DNA of 64,000 nt from Qipengyuania proteolytica (GCF_019711565.1 NZ_JAIGNN010000003.1:124001-188000), one strand, 5' to 3'. Shown: positions 24,929-33,753, counted from the stretch's first letter. Program-made: numbers and translations. The notes: a model not told the origin generated them from the sequence alone.

Positions 24929-25627
24929 CTAGGACAATACCTGCCCGACCCACGCCGGCACCAGCTCGCTCGCGCGGCCGAGCCGCGTTTCGTGGAAGCG
25001 GTGCGAGCCCTCGCTGCGTTCGAGATTGAGTTCGAGCGTCTGCACGCCAAGGTTGCGCGCGTCGCGCACGAAGCCCGCCGCCGGATAAACCGCGCCCGAA
25101 GTGCCGATGCTGACAAACAGGTCCGCCCGCCGGATCGCGGCGTAGATGCGCTCCATCTCGTAGGGCATTTCGCCGAACCACACGACATCGGGCCGCAACG
25201 CGCTCTCCCCGCAGCAGGGGCATGGCGGGCGGTCGATCAGCGGCCCGGTCCAGGGCGTGCGGACGTCGCAGGCGGTGCACCAGGCGTTGAGGTGCGTGCC
25301 GTGCATGTGGAGCACGCGCTTGGCCCCCGCCCGTTCGTGGAGGTCGTCGACGTTCTGAGTGACGATCAGCAACTCGCCGTCCCATTCGGCATCGAGCCGC
25401 GCGAGCGCCTCATGCGCCGGATTGGGCAGCTTGGTCTGGATCGCCTCGCGCCGCATGTCGTAGAAGCGCAGCACTAGGTCGGGATCGCGCGCGAAACCTT
25501 CGGGCGTGGCGACGTCCTCCACCCGGTGCTGTTCCCACAATCCGCCTTCGCTGCGGAAGGTATCGATCCCGCTTTCGGCCGATATCCCCGCACCGGTCAG
25601 GATCACGATGTTGCGCAAGTCCGCCAT
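24929..25627 (-). CDS. cobB: NAD-dependent protein deacylase (sirtuin, SIRT5-like)
   Basis: 232-aa sirtuin removing acyl groups from lysines with NAD. Motifs: ILTGAGISAESGIDTFR (NAD loop), LIVTQNVDDLHERAGA, LHMHGTHLNAWCTAC (catalytic His and first zinc Cys pair), CPCCGESALRPDVVWFGE (second zinc pair), and SIGTSGAVYPAAGF. The YxxR motif in LRFYDMRREAI is the hallmark of desuccinylase/demalonylase sirtuins. Start choice is open between ATG 25627 and ATG 25636; neither has a good ribosome binding site. It is divergent from dapB with only about 30 bp between the genes. Confidence 0.93.
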   Translation of the reverse strand: MADLRNIVILTGAGISAESGIDTFRSEGGLWEQHRVEDVATPEGFARDPDLVLRFYDMRREAIQTKLPNPAHEALARLDAEWDGELLIVTQNVDDLHERAGAKRVLHMHGTHLNAWCTACDVRTPWTGPLIDRPPCPCCGESALRPDVVWFGEMPYEMERIYAAIRRADLFVSIGTSGAVYPAAGFVRDARNLGVQTLELNLERSEGSHRFHETRLGRASELVPAWVGQVLS

Positions 25628-25662
25628 GAGGGCCATGAACCACAAGCACCAAGGGAGTGGCA

Positions 25663-26391
25663 ATGGCGCGTATCGGAATAATCGGCAGCGAAGGGGCGAT
25701 GGGTCACGCCCTCGCCTCGGTGATCGAGGCCAGCGGGCATGAATTCGCCGGCGGGATCGACAAAGGCGGCGATCCGGCGCGGCTGGCGGATCATAGCGAC
25801 GTGCTGGTCGATTTCTCCGCCCCCGGCGCGTTGCAGAACAACCTTCACGCCGCGATCGGTGCGGGCATCCCCATGGTCATCGGCACCACTGGGCTCGAGG
25901 CGCATCATCACGATGCGATCGACAATGCCGCACGCGCGGTGGCGATCCTGCAGACCGGCAATACTTCGCTCGGCGTCACCCTGCTCGCGCATCTCGTGCG
26001 CGAGGCGGCGGGCCGGCTCGGGCCGGACTGGGACATCGAGATCGTCGAGATGCACCATCGCCGCAAGGTCGACGCGCCGAGCGGTACGGCCCTGCTCCTC
26101 GGCGAGGCGGCTGCTGCGGGTCGCGGGATCGATCTCGCCAGCAATCGCGAAAGCGGGCGCGACGGGCACACCGGCGCGCGCAAGGAAGGCGCGATCGGCT
26201 TTGCGGCGCTGCGGGGCGGCACGGTCGCGGGCGAGCACAGCGTGATCCTCGCGGGCGAGCAGGAGCGGCTCACGCTCTCGCATAGCGCGGAAAACCGTGC
26301 CATCTTCGCGCGCGGGGCGGTGAAGGCGGCCGAATGGCTGATCGGCAAGGCCCCGGGTCGCTACCGTATGGAGGACGTGCTCGAACTTTGA
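25663..26391 (+). CDS. dapB: 4-hydroxy-tetrahydrodipicolinate reductase
   Basis: 242-aa NAD(P)H-dependent reductase in the lysine/meso-diaminopimelate pathway. The Rossmann loop is RIGIIGSEGAMGHAL. The catalytic/substrate segment is EIVEMHHRRKVDAPSGTAL (E-H-H-x3-K-x-D-x-P-S-G-T-A), followed by ARKEGAIGFAALRGGTVAGEH. AAGGGAG lies 5 bp before the chosen ATG. The pathway partner dapE is 4 kb away. The downstream ion channel gene begins 17 bp later and is probably in the same transcript. Confidence 0.97.
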   Translation: MARIGIIGSEGAMGHALASVIEASGHEFAGGIDKGGDPARLADHSDVLVDFSAPGALQNNLHAAIGAGIPMVIGTTGLEAHHHDAIDNAARAVAILQTGNTSLGVTLLAHLVREAAGRLGPDWDIEIVEMHHRRKVDAPSGTALLLGEAAAAGRGIDLASNRESGRDGHTGARKEGAIGFAALRGGTVAGEHSVILAGEQERLTLSHSAENRAIFARGAVKAAEWLIGKAPGRYRMEDVLEL

Positions 26392-26407
26392 AGGGGAGGC
26401 GAAGGCG

Positions 26408-27271
26408 GTGACGGGCGGCTTGCGATCATTCCTGCACGAGCAGCTCTTCGTCGGCGCGCATCCCGACGGGCGGCTGACGGTGCTCAACCGCCTGGTCATC
26501 GTCACCATCCTGCTGGCCGTGGCGGCCGCGGCGCTCTCGACCGAGCGCAGCATTCCGGAAGACGGCCATCGCGCGCTGGTGATTGCCGAGCTGGTCTTCG
26601 GCGTAATCTTCCTCATCGAATACTGCGCCCGGATCTACGCCGCCGCGGAAGAGCCCGGCACCGGCGGCCCCTGGGCGCGGCGCTGGCGCTTCATCCGTTC
26701 GCCGCTCGGCCTGATCGACCTGTTCGTCGTCCTCGTGGCGCTGGCCCCACTGGTGACGGCGGACGCGGCGGTGCTGCGCACCTTCCGCCTGCTGCGCGTC
26801 TTCGCCGTCGCCAAATTCGGGCGCTTTTCCTATGCGGTCAGCGAGTTGTGGGCCGCGATCGTCGATCGCGTGGACGACCTGATCATCACTGCCGCCGTCG
26901 CCTTCGTGCTGGTGCTGTTCGGCGCGACCGCGCTCTATCTGGTGGAGGGGCCGATCCAGCCCGAGGCGTTCGGCTCGATCCCGCGCGCGCTCTACTGGGC
27001 GACGATCACGCTGACCACGGTGGGCTATGGCGACGTCACGCCGATCACGCCGCTGGGCAAATTCTTCGCGGCGGGCCTCGCCATGACCGGGATCGCCTTC
27101 GTCGCCATGCCGACCGGGATCATCGTCGCGGCCTTCTCCGACGCGATGCAGCGCCGCCGCGATCACCTGATCGAGGACATGCGCAAGCACCTTCAGGACC
27201 TCGAGATCGAGGACGAGAAGATCGAAGCCAAGATCGCCGCGCTCGAACGCGGACGGGGGCCGCGCCGCTGA
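26408..27271 (+). CDS. Voltage-gated-type potassium channel (ion transporter)
   Basis: 287-aa six-transmembrane channel subunit. S1-S4 cover roughly residues 25-150, with an Arg-bearing S4-like helix (LRTFRLLRVFAVAKFGRFS). The pore has the selectivity filter TTVGYGDVTP near residue 205, followed by S6 (FFAAGLAMTGIAFVAMPTGIIVAAF) and a C-terminal coiled coil rich in charged residues (LIEDMRKHLQDLEIEDEKIEAKIAALER) that likely drives tetramerisation. GTG start. The spacing to dapB (17 bp) and nth (4 bp) suggests an operon. Confidence 0.92.
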   Translation: MTGGLRSFLHEQLFVGAHPDGRLTVLNRLVIVTILLAVAAAALSTERSIPEDGHRALVIAELVFGVIFLIEYCARIYAAAEEPGTGGPWARRWRFIRSPLGLIDLFVVLVALAPLVTADAAVLRTFRLLRVFAVAKFGRFSYAVSELWAAIVDRVDDLIITAAVAFVLVLFGATALYLVEGPIQPEAFGSIPRALYWATITLTTVGYGDVTPITPLGKFFAAGLAMTGIAFVAMPTGIIVAAFSDAMQRRRDHLIEDMRKHLQDLEIEDEKIEAKIAALERGRGPRR

Positions 27272-27275
27272 CGCC

Positions 27276-27926
27276 ATGACCAAGGACCAGATCTTCGAAT
27301 TCTTCCGCCGGCTGGCGGAGGACAATCCTTCGCCCGAGACCGAGCTGGAATATGGCAATTGCTACCAGCTGGTGGTGGCGGTGGCGCTCTCCGCGCAGGC
27401 GACCGACGTGGGCGTAAACAAGGCTACGCGCGCGCTGTTTCGCGAGGTCGAGACACCGCAGCAGATGCTCGCGCTGGGCGAAGATGGGCTGAAGGAGCAC
27501 ATCAAGACCATCGGCCTGTTCAACTCCAAGGCGAAGAACGTGATCCTGCTCTCGCAGTTGCTGGTCGACGATTACGGCGGCGAGGTGCCCGACACGCGCG
27601 AGGACCTCGTGCGGCTGCCCGGCGTGGGCCGCAAGACCGCCAATGTCGTGCTCAACTGCTGGTTCGGGCAGGAAACCTTCGCGGTCGACACGCATATCCT
27701 GCGCGTTGGCAACCGCACCGGCCTCGCCAAGGGCAAGACGCCCGAACAGGTCGAAGCGAAACTCGAAAGGCGCGTGCCCCAACCCTTCCGCCTCGGCGCG
27801 CATCACTGGCTGATCCTGCACGGCCGCTATGTCTGCAAGGCGCGCACGCCCGAGTGCTGGCGATGTCCGGTGGTGGATTTGTGCAGCTACCGGAAGAAGG
27901 TTCGGGAGAAGCCAAAGGGGCGCTGA
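27276..27926 (+). CDS. nth: Endonuclease III
   Basis: 216-aa DNA glycosylase/AP lyase for oxidised pyrimidines. The helix-hairpin-helix LPGVGRKTANVVLNCWFG carries the catalytic Lys, VDTHILRVGNRTGLA the catalytic Asp, and the C-terminal [4Fe-4S] cluster ligands follow the C-x6-C-x2-C-x5-C spacing (in VCKARTPECWRCPVVDLCS). The length matches the family. The stop overlaps the start of the following unknown gene (ATGA). Confidence 0.97.
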   Translation: MTKDQIFEFFRRLAEDNPSPETELEYGNCYQLVVAVALSAQATDVGVNKATRALFREVETPQQMLALGEDGLKEHIKTIGLFNSKAKNVILLSQLLVDDYGGEVPDTREDLVRLPGVGRKTANVVLNCWFGQETFAVDTHILRVGNRTGLAKGKTPEQVEAKLERRVPQPFRLGAHHWLILHGRYVCKARTPECWRCPVVDLCSYRKKVREKPKGR

Positions 27927-28306
27927 TGACTAGACTGAACGCGGATAGCCTTGTCACCGAGATCGATGCCGGAGCTCAGTTTGGCGGTTCAAACGCAGTG
28001 GCCGGCTCTCTGTGCGCGCGAGCGGCACCCAAAGATGAGGTTTGGAATAAGGCTGTCGGCGCGGTGAGAGACGATCTGCTCACTGCGGGCCACCGCGAAC
28101 ACCTGATAAACCAATTTCGCAATACCTTCTTGGCGATGCCAAATGGCAAGCAGGGGCCATGGCGGTTGGCATGGCTCATGCTGCGGGAAGCTCAAGATAT
28201 CGACTGGGAGTTGGCCGAGTATTTGATCCTATGGTCTCGGGAAATGGGACTGAGTGACGATCAAATTATCGACGCGTTCCGCGAGAACCAGTTAAGCCAA
28301 GCCTAA
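27926..28306 (+). CDS. Hypothetical protein, atypical composition
   Basis: 126-aa soluble protein with no family I recognise. It is helical in look, with the segment GPWRLAWLMLREAQDIDWELAEYLILWSREMGLSDDQIIDAFRENQL at the C-terminus. The ATG overlaps the nth stop (ATGA), so it is translated by coupling. Base composition is visibly lower in GC (about 55 % by eye) and codon choice differs from neighbours (for example GTTTGGAATAAG, TTTGATCCTA), suggesting recent acquisition. It meets the convergent symporter gene with a 4-bp overlap. Confidence 0.6.
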   Translation: MTRLNADSLVTEIDAGAQFGGSNAVAGSLCARAAPKDEVWNKAVGAVRDDLLTAGHREHLINQFRNTFLAMPNGKQGPWRLAWLMLREAQDIDWELAEYLILWSREMGLSDDQIIDAFRENQLSQA

Positions 28307-29541
28307 ACATCATCCGCCGAGACCATCTCGCCCCGGTCGATCTCGCCCGTCATCACCGCCACCGTCGTCGCCACGGCCGCATCGCCGCTGACGTTGGTGG
28401 TGGTGCGCATCATGTCCATGATCCGGTCCACCCCGGCGACGAAGGCGATCGTCTCCAACGGAACGCCGACCGCGCCGAAGACCAGCGCCATCATGATGAG
28501 GCCCGCGCCCGGGATGCCCGCGGCGCCGACCGCGCCGAGCGTCGCGAGGATCGAGATGAGGAAATAGTCGCCCATCGTCAGGTCGACGCCGAAGATCTGC
28601 GCGCCGAACAGCGTCGCGAGGCCGAGATACATCGCGGTGCCATTCATGTTGATCGTCGCGCCCAGCGAAATCACGAAGCTCGCCACCGAGTTCGACACGC
28701 CGAGGTTGCGCTCGGCACAGCGCAGCGTGACCGGCAGCGTCGCGTTCGACGAAGCCGTCGAATAGCTGACCGCCATCGCGTCGATGATGCCGCGAAAGAA
28801 ATCGCGCACCGGCAGCTTGGCGAGGAACTTGATCATCGCCGAATACATCACGAAAATGATCAGCAGGCAGCCGAGATAGTTGAGCGCCACCAGCTTCGAC
28901 AACGCGATCAGCGCGTCCATGCCCAGCGTGCCCGCCACCCAGGCCATCAGCGCGAAGACGCCGAAGGGGGTCAGCTCCATTACGATCATGGTGACCTTCT
29001 GCATCACCACCGAACCGCTATCGAAGATCTTCTGGACCGGCTCGCCATCCTTGCCTGCCATCAGGATGCCGATGCCGATCAGCATGGAGAAGACGATCAG
29101 CGGCAGAACCGCGACGTCCGCCATCACCTGCACCGGGCTTTCGGGCACGATCGAGAGGATCATGTCGACCGCCGTGGTCGGATTGGGCTCCGGCGTCGCG
29201 CCCTTGGCGATGGCCGAGGTGTCCACGCCCGCCCCCGGCTGCGCGAAGGTGCCGAGCGCGAGGCCGAGCCACACCGCGATCTGGCCGGTGACGACGAACA
29301 GCAGCATCGCCCTGCCCCCGACCGCGCCGAGCTTGCGCAAGTCGCCGATCGCCGCGACGCCGGAGACGAGGCTGAAGAAGATCAGCGGGACGACCAGCAT
29401 CTTGATCGACTTGATGAAGAAGTCGCCGATCCACTTGATCGTTTCCGCTTCCGGACCCCAGGCCCAGCCGGTGAGGACACCGAGGATGAGCGCGGTCAGC
29501 ACGCGCTGCCACAGCGGAATTTCGAACCAGGTCTTCAGCAT
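28303..29541 (-). CDS. Dicarboxylate/amino acid:cation symporter (DAACS family)
   Basis: 412-aa glutamate/C4-dicarboxylate transporter of the GltP/DctA type with eight transmembrane helices and two hairpins. Diagnostic motifs are the HP1 serine-rich tip (YSTASSNATLPVTL), the TM7 sodium-site NMNGTAMY, and the TM8 substrate motif DRIMDMMRTTTNVSGD with the conserved Asp/Arg. An arginine in this TM8 segment favours acidic amino acids or dicarboxylates. A REP-like element lies about 20 bp upstream of the start, so any promoter overlaps or precedes that repeat. Confidence 0.94.
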   Translation of the reverse strand: MLKTWFEIPLWQRVLTALILGVLTGWAWGPEAETIKWIGDFFIKSIKMLVVPLIFFSLVSGVAAIGDLRKLGAVGGRAMLLFVVTGQIAVWLGLALGTFAQPGAGVDTSAIAKGATPEPNPTTAVDMILSIVPESPVQVMADVAVLPLIVFSMLIGIGILMAGKDGEPVQKIFDSGSVVMQKVTMIVMELTPFGVFALMAWVAGTLGMDALIALSKLVALNYLGCLLIIFVMYSAMIKFLAKLPVRDFFRGIIDAMAVSYSTASSNATLPVTLRCAERNLGVSNSVASFVISLGATINMNGTAMYLGLATLFGAQIFGVDLTMGDYFLISILATLGAVGAAGIPGAGLIMMALVFGAVGVPLETIAFVAGVDRIMDMMRTTTNVSGDAAVATTVAVMTGEIDRGEMVSADDV

Positions 29542-29562
29542 GCGGCCCTACCCCTCTTGTCG

Positions 29563-29644
29563 GTCATTGCGAGCGGCGAGGCCGCGCGGCAATCCAGAGC
29601 GCCGAGCGCCCCTCCCTGGATTGCTTCGCTACGCTCGCAATGAC
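29563..29644. repeat. REP-like inverted-repeat element, copy 2
   Basis: An 82-bp element with ends GTCATTGCGAGC and GCTCGCAATGAC and internal CGGCAATCCAG / CTGGATTGC arms. Its right 32 bp are identical to copy 1 at 8356-8432. It occupies most of the gap between dapE (3' end) and the symporter (5' end), both on the minus strand, where the hairpin could act as an insulator or terminator for dapE. Confidence 0.8.
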
Positions 29645-29656
29645 TGTTTGAAAAGA

Positions 29657-30793
29657 TCACGCTCCAAGCGCGTCCGTCGCGATGCGCGCGTAGATGCGGG
29701 TTAGCGTCGAAAGGTCCTCGATGGCCACAGCTTCGTCGCGCTTGTGCATGGTCGCGTTGCACAGGCCGAATTCGATCACCGGGCACACGGCGCGCAGGAA
29801 ACGGGCGTCGGACGTGCCGCCAGTGGTCGAAGGCTCGGGATCGATCCCCGTTTCCGCCTGCACCGCGCGGGCGATGATGTCCGAGAATTCGCCCGGCGGG
29901 GTGAGGAAGGGCTCGCCGGAGATGACCGGCAGCGCCGTGCCACCGTGCTTCTCGGCAATCGCGCCGACTTTTTCGGACAGCGAGGCGCCCGAGTGCGTGT
30001 CGTTGAAGCGGATCGAGATCCGCGCCTTGGCCTTGGCCGGGATGACGTTGTGCGCGTGGTTCGGAATGTCGATCTCGGTGATCTCGAGATTGCTCGGCTG
30101 GAACCAGTCGGTCCCTTCGTCGAGCACCAGCGCATCGAGTTCGGCAAGCATCGCGACGAGCTTGGGGATCGGATTGTCGGCGAGGTGCGGGTAGGCGACG
30201 TGGCCCTGCGTGCCCTCGACCTCGAGCCAGATATTGACCGATCCGCGCCGCCCGATCTTCATCATGTCGCCGAGGCGGTTGACGGAGGTCGGTTCGCCGA
30301 CGAGGCACAAATCGGGCTGGATTCCCTCTGCGCGCATGTAATCGATCAGCGCGCGCGTGCCGTGGAGCGCGGGCCCCTCCTCGTCGCCGGTGATGATGAA
30401 GCTGATCGTCCCCGCATCGGCGGGCACATTGGCCACGGCATCGACCATGCAGGCGATCGAGCCCTTCATGTCCACCGCGCCGCGCCCGTAGAGCAGTTCG
30501 CCGCGCTCCTCGGGCTCGAACGCGCCCGAGGTCCAGCCCTCGCCCGGCGGCACCACGTCGAGGTGGCCGGCAAAGGCGAAATGCTTCGAGCCTTTAGGCC
30601 CGCGGCGGATCGCGAATAGGTTCTCGACCGCTTCCTCGGGCGTACCCGCCTCGCCCTCGCCGCGCGTGAAGCGCGTCACTTCGAAGCCGAGCGGCGCGAG
30701 CATCGCCTCCATCTCGTCGAACACCGGCCCGCGCGCGGGGGTGACGCTGGGCGCGGCCATCAGCGCCTTGGCGAGATCGAGAACGTGGGTCAT
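29657..30793 (-). CDS. dapE: Succinyl-diaminopimelate desuccinylase
   Basis: 378-aa di-zinc M20-family enzyme making LL-diaminopimelate plus succinate in lysine and peptidoglycan synthesis. Metal ligands occur in FAGHLDVVPPGEGW, GRGAVDMKGSIACM, the catalytic GDEEGPALHGT, LVGEPTS and NATMHKRDEAVA. The substrate signature TTGGTSDARF is present. Start ATG 30793 overlaps the stop of the S1/P1 nuclease gene (ATGA). dapB lies nearby on the other strand, so two dap genes share this neighbourhood without forming an operon. Confidence 0.96.
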   Translation of the reverse strand: MTHVLDLAKALMAAPSVTPARGPVFDEMEAMLAPLGFEVTRFTRGEGEAGTPEEAVENLFAIRRGPKGSKHFAFAGHLDVVPPGEGWTSGAFEPEERGELLYGRGAVDMKGSIACMVDAVANVPADAGTISFIITGDEEGPALHGTRALIDYMRAEGIQPDLCLVGEPTSVNRLGDMMKIGRRGSVNIWLEVEGTQGHVAYPHLADNPIPKLVAMLAELDALVLDEGTDWFQPSNLEITEIDIPNHAHNVIPAKAKARISIRFNDTHSGASLSEKVGAIAEKHGGTALPVISGEPFLTPPGEFSDIIARAVQAETGIDPEPSTTGGTSDARFLRAVCPVIEFGLCNATMHKRDEAVAIEDLSTLTRIYARIATDALGA

Positions 30794-31671
30794 GGCGCGC
30801 GCTCCTCCTGCGGCAGCGGTCCGGGCGCGAAGGCGGCGTCGAGATACTCGGCCATGCGGATGCCCGCCTGCGTCACGCGGCTGCGCGCGATGGGGATGGC
30901 GCGCTCGATATCCTCCTGCGTCAGGGCGGTTTCCTCCGGCAGGTCCGCGCCCTCGCACGGGGGGCGGTCGAAAGCATTGGGATAGACGATGTCGCGGCTC
31001 GTCTCCCAGCTCTCGCGGCCCCAGTCGGCGGGCGTGCCCCCGCCCAGCGCGGCGCGTTCCTCGGCGCTGTACCGGCGCACCAGCGGCGTGGGCGAAGAGG
31101 TGATCGCGCGCTCGGCCAGCGGGCCGTCCCAGATCCAGTGGAGGTTCAGCCCCGGCGCGATGCCGTAGGCGGTCTCGATATCGTTGCCGCCGCGATCGTC
31201 GTGGTCGCCCGAGTGGAGCGGCATGTGCACGTCGCCGATGAAGTGGACGAGGAAGGCAAGCGCCTCCAGCCGGACGCTGTCGGGCAGGCTTTCGTCGGCG
31301 AGGATGCGCTGGTTGCGTTCGATCTGGGCGAGGATGCAATTGCCGCCCGAACAGTTCGCGCGCGGATTATACGACTCGCACACCGGCGTCGTGCGATAAT
31401 GCCAGGCGAAGGTATAGCCCCAGCGCCAGCCTTCGCCGCGCAGGCAATCGGGCCAGACCGCGGCGTCTTCCAGCGTGCGCAGGCGGCAATCGGGCGTCCC
31501 CAGCTGCGGTGCGGCGCGCAGCAGGCGGGTGATCTTCGCGCGCGTATCGGGGCGGACATTCTCCAGCGCGATGTCGGCGGTGACGGTGTGCGCGTAGAAG
31601 CCCCAGGCCAGCGCCTGCGCAGGCAGCATCAGCGCGAGGAGCGCGGCGACCCATCCGGCAAGCCGCCTCAT
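30790..31671 (-). CDS. Exported S1/P1-family nuclease
   Basis: 293-aa tri-zinc single-strand nuclease/3'-nucleotidase-like protein. A signal peptide (RRLAGWVAALLALMLPAQALA) is cleaved so that the mature chain begins with Trp (WGFYAHTVTADIA), the residue whose amino group binds zinc in this family. Other zinc ligands appear in ALEDAAVWPD-like LEDAAVWPD, TFAWHY, VHFIGDVHMPLHSGDHDDRGGN and LNLHWIWD. Likely periplasmic nucleic-acid scavenging. It is embedded in an overlapping GST - nuclease - dapE series (ATGA on both sides). Confidence 0.92.
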   Translation of the reverse strand: MRRLAGWVAALLALMLPAQALAWGFYAHTVTADIALENVRPDTRAKITRLLRAAPQLGTPDCRLRTLEDAAVWPDCLRGEGWRWGYTFAWHYRTTPVCESYNPRANCSGGNCILAQIERNQRILADESLPDSVRLEALAFLVHFIGDVHMPLHSGDHDDRGGNDIETAYGIAPGLNLHWIWDGPLAERAITSSPTPLVRRYSAEERAALGGGTPADWGRESWETSRDIVYPNAFDRPPCEGADLPEETALTQEDIERAIPIARSRVTQAGIRMAEYLDAAFAPGPLPQEERAP

Positions 31672-32327
31672 GCGATGGTTTCGTACTGCTCGATCACCCA
31701 TTCCTCGTCTTCCGAGGCGGCGACCCAGGCCTGCATCCACTCGTGCTCCCACAGCGCCTGCATATAGGCGGCGGCGAAGCCCGGGACGGCGATCTGGTAG
31801 CTGATGAAGCGGCTGACGACCGGCGCGAAGAATACGTCCGCTGCGCCGAAGGTGCCGAACAGGAAGGGTCCGCCACTGCCGAAGCGGCTGCGCGCTTCCG
31901 CCCACAGGGTGAGGATGCGCAGGATATCCGCGCGGCAAGCCTCCGATGGTTCGAACCCGTCGAAGCGCTTGCGCACGTTCATCGGGCATTCGCTGCGCAG
32001 TGCCTGGAAGCTCGAGTGCATTTCGGCGACCATCGAGCGGGCCATGCCGCGCGCGACCTCGTCCTTGGACCAGAAGCGGTCGCGCCCGACCTTGTCGGCG
32101 AGGTATTCGAGGATCGCGAGGCTGTCCCACACCACCGCTTCGCCGTCCCACAGCAGCGGTACCTTGCCGCTCGACGGCATGATTTCCCCGCTCTGGCGAT
32201 CGGCTTCCCAGTTCTCGCCGAACAGCGGGACCACGATCTCTTCGAACGCGAGCCCGGATTGCTTGGCGGCGAGCCAGCCGCGCAGGCTCCAGCTCGAATA
32301 GTTCTTGTTGCCGATGATCAGCTTCAT
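31668..32327 (-). CDS. Glutathione S-transferase family protein
   Basis: 219-aa GST. The N-terminal thioredoxin-like domain starts KLIIGNKNYSSWSLRGWLAAK, where NYSSWSLR places the catalytic Ser as in a group of bacterial GSTs (often annotated YfcF-like/ maleylacetoacetate-type neighbours). PSSGKVPLLWDGEAVVWDSLAILEYLA gives the cis-Pro and the glutathione-binding D-S motif. The C-terminal helical domain includes FLFGTFGAADVFFAPVVSRF. It is the first gene of the minus-strand unit; its start faces the VOC gene across a 287-bp gap. Confidence 0.92.
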   Translation of the reverse strand: MKLIIGNKNYSSWSLRGWLAAKQSGLAFEEIVVPLFGENWEADRQSGEIMPSSGKVPLLWDGEAVVWDSLAILEYLADKVGRDRFWSKDEVARGMARSMVAEMHSSFQALRSECPMNVRKRFDGFEPSEACRADILRILTLWAEARSRFGSGGPFLFGTFGAADVFFAPVVSRFISYQIAVPGFAAAYMQALWEHEWMQAWVAASEDEEWVIEQYETIA

Positions 32328-32614
32328 GCAAGGCCCCGTTTGCTTCGACTCGCCACCTAGGCGTTCATCGCGGCGCTGTCGATGCTGAACGGGGGAGGCG
32401 ACAGTTCGGCGACATAGGCGACAGGGTGTCGCCCGGCCGATCCTTCACCATACTCGTTATTTTTCCGCCATTTAGAACCGGTTCGATACTGTCGTCGTTC
32501 GGGCCTGCCCCCCGCCCCCCTGGTTCCGCCGAGCCGGACCCGACGCACAGTGGCAGGTCCGAGCACTGTAGGAAAATGGTTCTCGCGGCCCGCGATCCGG
32601 CGTAGGACCCGGGC

Positions 32615-33034
32615 ATGAGCCTGCGCCCGTTCCACCTCGCCTTTCCCGTCGACGACCTTGCCGAAGCGCGCCGCTTCTACGGCGAGACCATGGGCTGCGC
32701 GGAAGGGCGCAGCAGCGACGAGTGGATCGACTTCGACTTCTACGGCCACCAGATCGTGGCGCATCTCGCCAAGGGCCAGGCGGGCGACCGCGCGAGCAAC
32801 CATGTCGACGGCCACGGCGTGCCGGTGCCGCATTTCGGCATCGTGCTCAGGATGGAGGACTGGCAGGCGCTGGCCGAACGGCTTCAGGCGGCAGGCGTGG
32901 ATTTCGCGATCGCGCCGACGATCCGCTTCAAGGGCCAGCCCGGCGAACAGGCGACGATGTTCTTCCGCGACCCCAGCGGCAATGCGTTGGAGATGAAGGC
33001 TTTCGCCGACGACGCGATGCTGTTTGCGACCTAG
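32615..33034 (+). CDS. VOC (glyoxalase/bleomycin-resistance) family protein
   Basis: 139-aa vicinal oxygen chelate protein with two beta-alpha-beta-beta-beta halves. Candidate metal ligands are [10 protein letters not shown] (His), [10 protein letters not shown] (His) and [12 protein letters not shown] (Glu). The layout resembles dioxygenase-type VOC proteins of unknown substrate (PFAM glyoxalase). The 287 bp upstream carries a C-rich tract (GCCTGCCCCCCGCCCCCC) and must hold divergent promoters for this gene and the GST gene; I see no other feature in that gap. Confidence 0.88.
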   Translation: MSLRPFHLAFPVDDLAEARRFYGETMGCAEGRSSDEWIDFDFYGHQIVAHLAKGQAGDRASNHVDGHGVPVPHFGIVLRMEDWQALAERLQAAGVDFAIAPTIRFKGQPGEQATMFFRDPSGNALEMKAFADDAMLFAT

Positions 33035-33041
33035 CCCGCGC

Positions 33042-33734
33042 TCAACACACAGGCGCGGCGTAATCCAGCAAGCGTTCGTCCGTTATCGAAATCGGCTTCT
33101 TGGTCGTCACGACCGCGAAGAAAACTGTCTGTCCGACTGCGACTTCCACCTTTTCTGGCTTAGCCTTGCCATCGGCGATCATGACCACGGACCCTTCGGC
33201 TAGCTGCCTGCGCCATTTGTGGACGTCGGCCTCGCATTTGCACTGCGGATCGACAACCTTGATAACGCCCGACAACTTGCTGCCATAGGCATCCTTCCAG
33301 TGATATTCCCCCGGTGCCCCGAAGGCATGGCTGTAGCCGCACTCATTCGTCAGGCGAGCACTGTCGAAGAAATCCTGATCGCCGACGACCGCGAAGGGTG
33401 ACGACTTCGCGCCAGGGCCGTTCCACAGGACCAGGTCGCCGACCGCTATGGTCAGTTTCCGTTCGTCGGGGACAAATCGTGCGCCGGTTCCTTTGACGAT
33501 CACATTGTGCTGCACCATCTCCGGCTTGCGCCCGGATTTCTTCTGGCCCTTCTCGCCATCCTTCCCGCCGCCTTCGACCACGATCATGAATGGCCGGTCG
33601 TCGTTGAACGCAGCAGCGTGCGAGGGAAGGATGTTATAGGAATACCGCCCTGGACGCATGAAACGCTGGGCATAGCAATCCGTCCGGCCGAGGGCGCGGC
33701 TGTCGAGCATGTTGTCGTTCATTGTCATGGTCAT
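33042..33734 (-). CDS. Cupredoxin-like protein, last gene of the unknown four-gene operon
   Basis: 230-aa protein, no signal peptide. Two beta-rich halves are visible. The first has a cupredoxin-like pattern (IAVGDLVLWNGPGAKSSPFAVVG ... HAFGAPGEYHWKDAYGSKLSGVIKVVD), as in plastocyanin-type domains where the last strands follow an F-x-x-PGEY motif. The second (VAVGQTVFFAVVTTKKPISITD) may be a shorter repeat. The usual Cys-His-Met copper cluster is not evident, though ECGYSHAF provides Cys and His; CKCEADVHKW lies between the halves. AAGGAA precedes a GTGATG start pair (33737/33734). It is 19 bp downstream of the Cys-periodic protein gene and convergent with the VOC gene. Function unknown. Confidence 0.65.
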   Translation of the reverse strand: MTMTMNDNMLDSRALGRTDCYAQRFMRPGRYSYNILPSHAAAFNDDRPFMIVVEGGGKDGEKGQKKSGRKPEMVQHNVIVKGTGARFVPDERKLTIAVGDLVLWNGPGAKSSPFAVVGDQDFFDSARLTNECGYSHAFGAPGEYHWKDAYGSKLSGVIKVVDPQCKCEADVHKWRRQLAEGSVVMIADGKAKPEKVEVAVGQTVFFAVVTTKKPISITDERLLDYAAPVC

Positions 33735-33753
33735 CACCTGGTTCCTTTTGCGG

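Noticed and set aside
32505-32525. C-rich tract in the GST/VOC gap as a phase-variable homopolymer
   Set aside because: The run is interrupted (CCCCCC-G-CCCCCC) and lies outside coding sequence; no support for slippage control.
32357-32833. Minus-strand frame opposite the VOC gene and its leader
   Set aside because: Low-complexity translation; the VOC frame has clear family motifs and codon bias.
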